Shown here: in pieces, positions 18,146 to 24,462 of the stretch
Position numbering within the stretch: the first letter of the stretch is position 1
Layout of the letters: every line of letters starts with the position of its first letter
From: JAIPEI01 sp964443135
GTDB lineage: Bacteria; Desulfobacterota; DSM-4660; Desulfatiglandales; HGW-15
NCBI GenBank assembly: GCA_964443135.1
Contig: CAYUBQ010000015.1
Coordinates: 6,068-70,067 of the forward strand
Length of the DNA: 64,000 nt
Direction: 5' to 3'
Notes under the pieces: model-generated
What the model saw: the letters and a program-made list of their open reading frames with translations, nothing else
Databases searched by the model: none
Told to the model about the DNA's origin: nothing
Made by a program: the position numbers and the translations under genes

Positions 18146-18568
18146 ATGAACAGCCCCAAACCGCCACGCACCATTCTCTTCGTCTCGAGCGGGGACACCG
18201 TCCGCGCCCCCATGGCCCGGGCATTCGTGAACGCCCTTCCGGGCGATCGGTATCGCGCCGCAAGCGCGGGGACCGAACCCGGAAAGCCCGACCCCCTCGT
18301 CCAGGAGGTGATGCAGGAGGTCGGCGTGGATCTCTCCGACCGGGAGTCCCTCAGGGCCGGGGAGATCTCGGACATTCCCGTGGACTATCTGGTGACGGTG
18401 TGCGATCGGGCCAGGAAGATCTGCCCGCTCTTCCCCTCCTGCGGCATGGCGTTTCACAAGGGGTTTCCGGAGCCGGAGGCCTCCCCGGAAGACCGGGAGG
18501 CGCGCCTGGCCGACTACCGCAGGCTGCGGGACGACATCCGGGCCTGGGTGGAGCAGACCTTCGCCTGA
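18146..18568 (+). CDS. low-molecular-weight phosphatase / arsenate reductase-like protein lacking the catalytic cysteine
   Basis: A 140-residue protein with the LMW protein-tyrosine-phosphatase/ArsC fold. In active members the N-terminal loop is C-X5-R-S; here it reads FVSSGDTVRAP, with Ser14 (codon TCG) at the nucleophile position and Arg20 retained. The two downstream cysteines of thioredoxin-coupled arsenate reductase appear to be kept with correct spacing (C86 and C93 in VCDRARKICP). Loss of the nucleophile argues against arsenate reduction or phosphatase activity; a phosphate- or phosphoprotein-binding role is an inference. It lies 88 bases after nrdJ on the same strand. TCG is two substitutions from a cysteine codon, so a single base error is not the explanation. 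Confidence 0.75.
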   Translation: MNSPKPPRTILFVSSGDTVRAPMARAFVNALPGDRYRAASAGTEPGKPDPLVQEVMQEVGVDLSDRESLRAGEISDIPVDYLVTVCDRARKICPLFPSCGMAFHKGFPEPEASPEDREARLADYRRLRDDIRAWVEQTFA

Positions 18569-18613
18569 GGAAGACGTTTACATCGCGAACGGGCAAACGG
18601 CAGGGCTCTCCTA

Positions 18614-18642
18614 TTGACACGGGTCCGGGTATGCCTTATATT
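18614..18642 (+). promoter_or_regulatory. strong sigma-70-like promoter of the speDE leader
   Basis: TTGACA (18614-18619), a 17-base spacer and TATATT (18637-18642) form a near-consensus promoter. Transcription would start near 18649, about 320 bases upstream of speD. Confidence 0.75.
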
Positions 18643-18648
18643 TGTCGA

Positions 18649-18925
18649 CTTGGAATCGCGGTCGACACAGAAACATCCCGTTTTCCCGAGACGTTAGGCG
18701 ATTTCCACCTATCAAGGGGGTTGGCCATGGCGTGGCTCCCGCCCGATCCGGAGATCGGCGGGAACCCGGCTGGGGAGAGACACAGATTGCGGCACCGCTG
18801 AAGACCGCTCGCGAAACGCCCTCCTTCACGGCGTAGAGGACGGGCCGGGCGGTCCTGTTTCGGCCCTTGCCCAAGCTACCGACTCCCGCCCCCGCGGCGA
18901 CGCATGCCGGTAGCTTCTTTTTTTT
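18649..18925 (+). ncRNA. structured leader RNA or independent small RNA upstream of speD
   Basis: About 277 bases bounded by a near-consensus promoter and an intrinsic terminator, with no convincing open frame. Several hairpins are visible: CCGATC-CGGA-GATCGG extended by CCCG/CGGG at about 18758-18782, AGGAC...GTCCT at about 18837-18856, and the terminator stem. AAGGGGG near 18714 could pair with the CCCTCC stretch near 18820 to close a multibranched domain. The position suggests an attenuator or riboswitch controlling spermidine synthesis. I could not match it to SAM, SAH, glycine, TPP, cobalamin, guanidine or preQ1 consensus patterns, nor to 6S, tmRNA, SRP or RNase P RNA. Confidence 0.55.
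18873..18925 (+). terminator. intrinsic terminator/attenuator before speD
   Basis: A perfect nine-base stem, AAGCTACCG at 18873-18881 and CGGTAGCTT at 18908-18916, is followed by C and eight T residues. It ends 45 bases before the speD start codon, so readthrough or antitermination would be needed if speD uses the upstream promoter. Confidence 0.85.
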
Positions 18926-18970
18926 GAACGGACCGGCACGGTTGCCCATCGAACCAAGAGGAGGGCGGAC

Positions 18971-19381
18971 ATGAAATCACTGGGGTACCACCTGATCCTC
19001 GAACTGGGAGGATGCCCTTCAGCCGCTCTGGACGACCGCGAGACGGTCAGCCGCGTCATGACCGAAGCCGTGGAGGCCTCCGGCGCCACCCTGATCCAGC
19101 CGTTCTTTCACCAGTTTGCGCCCCAGGGCGTGAGCGGCGTCGTGATCATCTCCGAGTCTCACTTTTCCATCCACACCTGGCCGGAGTACGGCTATGCCGC
19201 CGTGGACATCTTCACCTGCGGGGACCAGATCGACATGGACGTCGCGGTGGAGACGCTCCGCAGGGGGCTCGGTGCGGAAGCCGTCCAGAAGATGCTCCTC
19301 ACGCGGGGCATGCTCGACCTCCCGGACGACATGATCCGTCACAAGCCGGAACCGAACCTCTACTGTGTGCCGGAGACCTGA
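18971..19381 (+). CDS. speD: S-adenosylmethionine decarboxylase proenzyme
   Basis: A 136-residue class 1B (small, bacterial/archaeal) AdoMet decarboxylase, which supplies decarboxylated AdoMet as aminopropyl donor. It self-cleaves to create a pyruvoyl group; the cleavage site is E62-S63 in ISESHFSIHTWPEYG, with conserved His68 and Cys83 (FTCG). The ATG is preceded by AAGAGGAGGGCGGAC, a strong ribosome site. speE follows 80 bases downstream, and a promoter, leader and terminator precede it, suggesting transcriptional control of polyamine synthesis. Confidence 0.95.
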   Translation: MKSLGYHLILELGGCPSAALDDRETVSRVMTEAVEASGATLIQPFFHQFAPQGVSGVVIISESHFSIHTWPEYGYAAVDIFTCGDQIDMDVAVETLRRGLGAEAVQKMLLTRGMLDLPDDMIRHKPEPNLYCVPET

Positions 19382-19461
19382 TTCCCTCACCTCCGGCGTG
19401 CGGCCTAGGCGGGCCGTCCAATCACACCGCAAGAACAGTCCTTGAACACGGGGGAAGAACC

Positions 19462-20373
19462 GTGGACGAATCGGACAAGGTCGGGCAGATCCGAAACGGG
19501 GCCCTTTTTCTGGAGGAACCCGAGCTGGAAGGTCACTACGGGCTTGCCGTGCGTTTCGACCGCGTTCTCCTCGAGAAGCGAACCGCTTACCAGAAGCTGG
19601 TCGTGGCCGAGGCCGGTCCCCTGGGCCGAGTCCTGGTCCTGGACGGCAACATCCAGGCGACGGAGTTCGACGAGACCGGCTACCACGAGATGCTCGCCCA
19701 CGTCCCGCTGATCACCCACCCCGATCCCCGGTGCGTCCTTGTGGTGGGAGGCGGCGACGGCGGGACGCTTCGCGAGGTGCTCCGCCATGCCTCCGTCTCC
19801 CGGGCGGACCTCTGCGAGATCGACGGCGAGGTGATCGAGGCGAGCCGGCGTTTTCTCCCCCGGCTCAGCCGGGGCCTCGACGACCCCAGGGTCTCCGTCC
19901 ACGTGGCCGACGCCACGCTCTTCGTTCGGGAGAACCCGGGCGCCTGGGACGTGATCCTGGTGGACAGCTCCGATCCGGTCGGCCCGGCCGTGGGTATCTA
20001 CGGGGAACCGTTCTACCGGGACCTCCGAAGGGCCCTGCGCCCCGGGGGCATCGCCGTGATCCAGGCCGAGTCCTGCTTCGTGTTCGAGGACCTGGTGCGG
20101 AGGATCACCGCCACCCTTGCGGACCTCTTCCCGGTTCTCGCCTACTACCAGACCCTGGTGCCCACCTACACCAGCGGGGTGATCGGCTTCGCCTTCTGCT
20201 CCCTGGGACCGGACCCGCTCGCCGCCGATCCCGATCCGCAGCGCATCCGGGCCCTCGGCGACCTGGACTACTACACCCCCGCGCTCCACCGGGCGGCCTT
20301 CGCCCTCCCCCGCCGTTTCCTCCGCCTCCTCCCCCATGAGACCGCCCGGAGACAGGAGAACTTCAGCTGTTGA
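19462..20373 (+). CDS. speE: spermidine synthase
   Basis: A 303-residue aminopropyltransferase that joins putrescine and decarboxylated AdoMet from SpeD. Motifs: YQKLVVAEAGPLGRVLVLDG, the substrate segment FDETGYHEMLAHVPL, the Rossmann loop VLVVGGGDGGTLREVL, the acidic DLCEIDG strand, and the catalytic ILVDSSDPVGPA. YTSGVIGFAF occupies the usual C-terminal position. The GTG start at 19462 is chosen because GGGGGAAG lies just upstream; the open frame further upstream overlaps speD and reads in the wrong composition. Length is normal. Confidence 0.94.
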   Translation: MDESDKVGQIRNGALFLEEPELEGHYGLAVRFDRVLLEKRTAYQKLVVAEAGPLGRVLVLDGNIQATEFDETGYHEMLAHVPLITHPDPRCVLVVGGGDGGTLREVLRHASVSRADLCEIDGEVIEASRRFLPRLSRGLDDPRVSVHVADATLFVRENPGAWDVILVDSSDPVGPAVGIYGEPFYRDLRRALRPGGIAVIQAESCFVFEDLVRRITATLADLFPVLAYYQTLVPTYTSGVIGFAFCSLGPDPLAADPDPQRIRALGDLDYYTPALHRAAFALPRRFLRLLPHETARRQENFSC

Positions 20374-20385
20374 GGTGTTTTCGGA

Positions 20386-20411
20386 CCACGAACCACGAGC
20401 CACGAATCACG
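20386..20411. repeat. short heptamer tandem repeat between speE and gpsA
   Basis: CCACGAA, CCACGAG, CCACGAA and a partial TCACG follow each other without gaps in the 42-base space between the convergent speE and gpsA stop codons. No hairpin terminator is seen there. Confidence 0.6.
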
Positions 20412-20415
20412 TCCC

Positions 20416-21438
20416 TCATCCCTCCAGCTCATCCTTCAGACGCCGGCCCATCAGGTCCCGGACCGCGTCCCGGGGGTCCTTGTCTTCGTAGAGGATGCTG
20501 TACACCTGGTCCGTGATGGGAAGCTCCACCCCGGCCCGTTTTCCCAGCTGGTGCGCCGAGAGGGCCGTCTTCACCCCTTCGGCCACCATCTCCATGGAGG
20601 AGGTGATCTCCTGGAGGCGCATCCCGCGGCCGATCTTCAGGCCCACGGTCCGGTTCCGGCTCAGATCCCCGGTGCAGGTGAGCACGAGGTCGCCCATGCC
20701 GGCGAGCCCCGCCAGGGTGTGCGGGTTGGCGCCCCGGGCCACGGCCAGCCGCGTGATCTCCGCGAGACCCCGGGTGATGAGGGCGGCCCGGGCATTGTCC
20801 CCGAAACCCAGTCCGTCCGAGACCCCGGCCCCGATGGCGATTACGTTCTTGAGCGCGCCTCCCAGCTGGGTCCCCACCAGGTCCCGGCTGGCGTAGACGC
20901 GGAAGGCCTCCGTGGAAAAGGCGTCCTGGAGATCCTTTCCGAGGCCCGGTTCGGGACAGGCCACGGTCACGGCCGTGGGAAGCCTGCGGCACACCTCACG
21001 CGCGAAGCTCGGCCCGGCCAGGCAGGCGAACCGGTGCGGGTCGCGGTCCGGGAGCTCCTCCCGGACCACGTCGGAAACCGTCATCAGGGTGTCGTTCTCG
21101 ATCCCCTTGGTGCCGGTCACGAGCTCGGTGCCGGAACCCAGGTGCGGCCGGATGCCCTGGACCACCCCGCGGATCACGTGGGAAGGAACCACCAGGACCG
21201 CCAGGTCCCGTCCCTCCAGCGCCTCCTCGTAGGTCCGGACCGGGCGCAGCGACGGGTGCAACCGGGTCCCGGGCAGGAAGGTCCGGTTCTCCCCCTCCTC
21301 CCGGATCTGTTCGTGGACGGCCTCCTCCCGGACCCAGAGCGCCACGTCGTGGCCTTTCTCCGCGAGAAGGTCCGCCAGGGTCGTCCCCCAGCTCCCGGCG
21401 CCGATCACCGCGATTCTCCACGTTCGAGCTGGTGTCAA
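20416..21438 (-). CDS. gpsA: NAD(P)-dependent glycerol-3-phosphate dehydrogenase
   Basis: A 340-residue cytoplasmic enzyme that makes sn-glycerol 3-phosphate for phospholipid synthesis. The N-terminal Rossmann motif is IAVIGAGSWGTTLADLLA; the catalytic lysine lies in LVTGTKGIEND and the substrate-binding region in GPSFAREVC, QLGGALKNVIAIGAG and GDNARAALITRGLAE. The start is TTG, six bases after GGGGAG; no ATG lies close by. It lies 52 bases downstream of gyrA on the same strand and is probably co-transcribed. Confidence 0.93.
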   Translation of the reverse strand: MTPARTWRIAVIGAGSWGTTLADLLAEKGHDVALWVREEAVHEQIREEGENRTFLPGTRLHPSLRPVRTYEEALEGRDLAVLVVPSHVIRGVVQGIRPHLGSGTELVTGTKGIENDTLMTVSDVVREELPDRDPHRFACLAGPSFAREVCRRLPTAVTVACPEPGLGKDLQDAFSTEAFRVYASRDLVGTQLGGALKNVIAIGAGVSDGLGFGDNARAALITRGLAEITRLAVARGANPHTLAGLAGMGDLVLTCTGDLSRNRTVGLKIGRGMRLQEITSSMEMVAEGVKTALSAHQLGKRAGVELPITDQVYSILYEDKDPRDAVRDLMGRRLKDELEG

Positions 21439-21490
21439 ACCGCTCTCCCCAAGCCTCCCTTTCGGTCCTCGACGGGCGCCCCGAGGTCGA

Positions 21491-23914
21491 TCACTCGTCT
21501 TCCATCACCTTGGCCACGGCCACCACCTGCTCCCCCTCGGCCAGGTCGATCAGCTTGACTCCCTGGGTGTTCCGGCCCCTCACGGAGATGTCCCCCACCC
21601 GCAGGCGGATGATCTTCCCCTGGCCGGTGATGATCATGAGCTGGTCCTGGTCGGTGACCTGGTAGGAGTAGACCACCGGTCCGTTCCGTTCCGTGGTCTT
21701 GATGGTCAGGATCCCTTTTCCGCCCCGGCTCTGGATGCGGTACTCCTCCGTGCGGGTGCGCTTTCCGAACCCGTTCTCCGTGACCGTCAGGATGGTGGCC
21801 CCCTCGCGGATCACCTCCATGCTCACGACCTCGTCGTCGCCTTCCAGCCGGATGCCGATGTTTCCGGTGGCGACCCTCCCCATGCTCCTGAGGTCGTTCT
21901 CGTGGAATCGGATCGACTTGCCGCCGCAGGTGGTCATGAAGATGTCCTCGTCTCCGCTGGAGACGCGCACGCTGATGAGCTCGTCCCCCGGGTTGATCTT
22001 GATCCCGGCGATGCCCCGCGCCATGGGCCGGCTGTAGGCCTGGAGCTCGGTCTTCTTCACGAGACCCTTTCGGGTGGCCATGACCACGTACTTGGCCTCT
22101 TCGAAGTCGCGCACGGCCAGGGTGGTGGCGACCCGCTCCCCCCGCTGGAGCTCCAGGAGGTTCACGATGGCTTTGCCCCGGGAGGTCCGCCCGGCCTCGG
22201 GGATCTCGTGGACCTTCTTCCAGTACACCCTCCCCTTGTTTGTGAAGAAGAGGAGATAGTCGTGGCTGGACGCCACGAACAGGAGCTCGACGAAGTCCTC
22301 CGCCTTGGGCCTTGCCCCGGTCGAGCCCTTCCCCCCGCGGCGCTGCGCCCGGTACAGGCTGATCGGGTTTCGCTTGATGTATCCATGGTGGCTGACCGTG
22401 ACCACCATGTCCTCCTCGGCGATCAGATCCTCCAGGGCGATGTCTCCGGTGTCCGCCAGGATCTCGGTGCGCCGCTCGTCTCCGTAGCGCTCCCGGATCT
22501 CCCGGGTCTCCTGCCTGATGACGTCCAGCACCATGGCCTTGCTGCCGAGGATGGCCCGGTACCGTTCGATGTCCTGGATGAGCTGCCGGTACTCGGAGTC
22601 GATCTTCTCGCGCTCCAGGCCTGTCAGCCGCTGGAGCCGCATGTCCAGGATGGCCTGCGCCTGAACGTCCGAGAACTCGTACTCGTCCATGAGTCGGCTC
22701 TTGGCCTCCCTGGGATCGGAGGAGGCGCGAATCAGCTCGATGACGTCGTCCAGGAAATCGAGGGCCTTTTTCAGGCCTTCCAGGATGTGGGCCCGTTCCT
22801 CGGCCTTTCGAAGGTCGAACAGGGTCCGGCGGATGATGATCTCGCGGCGGTGGGAGATGAACTGCTCGAGGATCTCCTTGAGGTTCAGGATCTCCGGCTT
22901 TCCGTTGACGATGGCCAGCAGGATCATCCCGAAGGAGGTCTCCATCTGGGTGTACTTGTAGAGCCGGTTCAGAATGACCAGGGCCCTGGCGTCCTTTTTG
23001 ATCTCGACCACGATCCGCATGCCGTCCCGGTCCGACTCGTCGCGGATGTCGCTGATGCCCTCCACCTTCTTCTCCTTGACGAGGTCGGCGATCTTCTCGA
23101 GCAGCTTGTTCTTGTTGACCAGATAGGGGATCTCGGAGACAATGATCCGCTCGCGGGTCTTGCCCACCATCTCCACGAAGGCCCTGGCCCGCACCCGCAC
23201 GATGCCCCGCCCGCTGCGGTAGGCCTCGAGGGCCCCGCCCCGGCCGAGGATGAAGCCCGCCGTGGGGAAGTCCGGCGCCGGCATCAGCCGCGCCAGCTCG
23301 TCGATCTCCACATTCGGGTTGTCGATGAGCCTTTCGATCGCCGCACAGACCTCCCCGAGGTTGTGGGGAGGAATGTTCGTGGCCATGCCCACGGCGATGC
23401 CCGAGGAGCCGTTCACGAGGAGGTTGGGGATCGTGGTGGGCAGGACCACCGGCTCCATGAGGGAGCCGTCGTAGTTCTGCTGGAAGTCCACGGTCTCCTT
23501 CTCGATGTCCGAGAGGAAGTCCTGGGCCAGGCGTGTCATGCGAACTTCCGTGTACCGCATGGCCGCCGCCGGGTCCCCGTCGATGGAGCCGAAGTTCCCC
23601 TGCCCGTCCACGAGCGGGTAGCGCATGGAGAAGTCCTGGGCCAGGCGCACGATCGTGTCGTACACCGCCGCATCCCCGTGGGGGTGGTACTTGCCGATCA
23701 CGTCCCCCACCACGCGGGCGGACTTCTTGTAGGGACGGTCGTGGTAGTTCTTGAGATCGTTCATGCCGAACAAAACGCGGCGGTGCACCGGCTTCAAGCC
23801 GTCCCGGATATCCGGCAGCGCCCGGCCCACGATGACGCTCATGGAGTACTCGAGATAGGACCGCTTCATCTCCTCTTCGATGTTGACGGTCTTGCCCAGC
23901 AGATCCTCATCCAT
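21491..23914 (-). CDS. gyrA: DNA gyrase subunit A
   Basis: An 807-residue breakage-reunion subunit. N-terminal SYLEYSMSVIVGRALPDIRD is diagnostic, the catalytic tyrosine is in AAAMRYTEVRM, and the C-terminal beta-pinwheel carries the GyrA box QRRGGKGSTG, which separates gyrase from topoisomerase IV. In the quinolone-resistance region the sequence is HGDAAVYDT, so alanine replaces the serine equivalent to E. coli Ser83 while Asp87 is kept. The start MDEDLLGK follows GGGAGAGCAGG; a GTG six codons upstream is less likely. gyrB is 548 bases upstream, separated by repeats rather than adjacent. Confidence 0.97.
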   Translation of the reverse strand: MDEDLLGKTVNIEEEMKRSYLEYSMSVIVGRALPDIRDGLKPVHRRVLFGMNDLKNYHDRPYKKSARVVGDVIGKYHPHGDAAVYDTIVRLAQDFSMRYPLVDGQGNFGSIDGDPAAAMRYTEVRMTRLAQDFLSDIEKETVDFQQNYDGSLMEPVVLPTTIPNLLVNGSSGIAVGMATNIPPHNLGEVCAAIERLIDNPNVEIDELARLMPAPDFPTAGFILGRGGALEAYRSGRGIVRVRARAFVEMVGKTRERIIVSEIPYLVNKNKLLEKIADLVKEKKVEGISDIRDESDRDGMRIVVEIKKDARALVILNRLYKYTQMETSFGMILLAIVNGKPEILNLKEILEQFISHRREIIIRRTLFDLRKAEERAHILEGLKKALDFLDDVIELIRASSDPREAKSRLMDEYEFSDVQAQAILDMRLQRLTGLEREKIDSEYRQLIQDIERYRAILGSKAMVLDVIRQETREIRERYGDERRTEILADTGDIALEDLIAEEDMVVTVSHHGYIKRNPISLYRAQRRGGKGSTGARPKAEDFVELLFVASSHDYLLFFTNKGRVYWKKVHEIPEAGRTSRGKAIVNLLELQRGERVATTLAVRDFEEAKYVVMATRKGLVKKTELQAYSRPMARGIAGIKINPGDELISVRVSSGDEDIFMTTCGGKSIRFHENDLRSMGRVATGNIGIRLEGDDEVVSMEVIREGATILTVTENGFGKRTRTEEYRIQSRGGKGILTIKTTERNGPVVYSYQVTDQDQLMIITGQGKIIRLRVGDISVRGRNTQGVKLIDLAEGEQVVAVAKVMEDE

Positions 23915-24323
23915 TCCTGCTCTCCCAAACACGGGCGAAAGGGGGTCTCCCCCTCGCCCGCCGTTGTCCGCCTGTGAAGGACCTTACCGATTCCCTCAAA
24001 GGGCGGTGCCCCGTGTTGGGCCTCGGGTCGACCTCGCCTGTGAAATCCGGGTTTTTCGTCGGGCGGGGTTTTACACCCCGCCCTGATTGTCGAAAAGCCT
24101 GCGGCGGCCTGTAAAAGGCCGCCCTGCCCTCTGCCCGCGAGAGGCGTTTTTCACGGTCACCTTGTCCGGATGAACCCGAGCGTTCTCTTTCAAGGACTCA
24201 TACGTTCGGATTCGCCTTTCAGAAACGAGTCATTTTTCTTCAAGGTCAAGGAGATCAAGGGGGTGGGAAGGAGGCGTACTGGAAGTACGTCGACGCCCCA
24301 ACCCCGCAGATCGACGCAGAGAT
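23915..24323. other. gyrB-gyrA intergenic region with tandem GC hairpins
   Basis: No gene is supported here. Two strong palindromes stand 20 bases apart: GGGCGGGG-TTTTACA-CCCCGCCC at 24061-24083 and GGCGGCCT-GTAAA-AGGCCGCC at 24103-24123. Each has an eight-base stem and a loop containing TAAA or its complement, the look of a REP-type palindrome pair. A smaller hairpin CGTACT-GGA-AGTACG lies at 24275-24289. The gyrA promoter presumably lies in this interval but I could not assign one. Confidence 0.6.
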
Positions 24324-24426
24324 TGACGGATTCGCAAAAACCCGCTCATCCGCCGCTGGGAACACTATAGCACGTTGATACTCCTTGAGCAGATCTCGAG
24401 GTTCAGGGCTTTCTACGACTCCATCA
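24324..24426 (-). repeat. copy of the dispersed repeat with terminal inverted repeats
   Basis: Read on the minus strand it begins TGATGGAGTCGTAGAAAGCC, contains CCTCGAGATCTGC and CCCAGCGGCGGATGAGCG, and ends GGGTTTTTGCGAATCCGTCA. Block order, 103-base length and termini match the copies at 47489-47803 in the window. The ends are inverted and imperfectly complementary. It lies between gyrB and gyrA, 36 bases after the gyrB stop. Confidence 0.8.
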
Positions 24427-24462
24427 GAAATTGGAGAAAAAGGGCCGTTTCTGGAGGGCGAA

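Noticed and set aside
18649..18925. Known RNA identity (6S RNA, tmRNA, SAM or glycine riboswitch) for the speD leader
   Set aside because: None of the consensus motifs I know could be found; GGAGAGA and GCACCG-like words occur but not in the arrangement of a glycine riboswitch. Left as unassigned.
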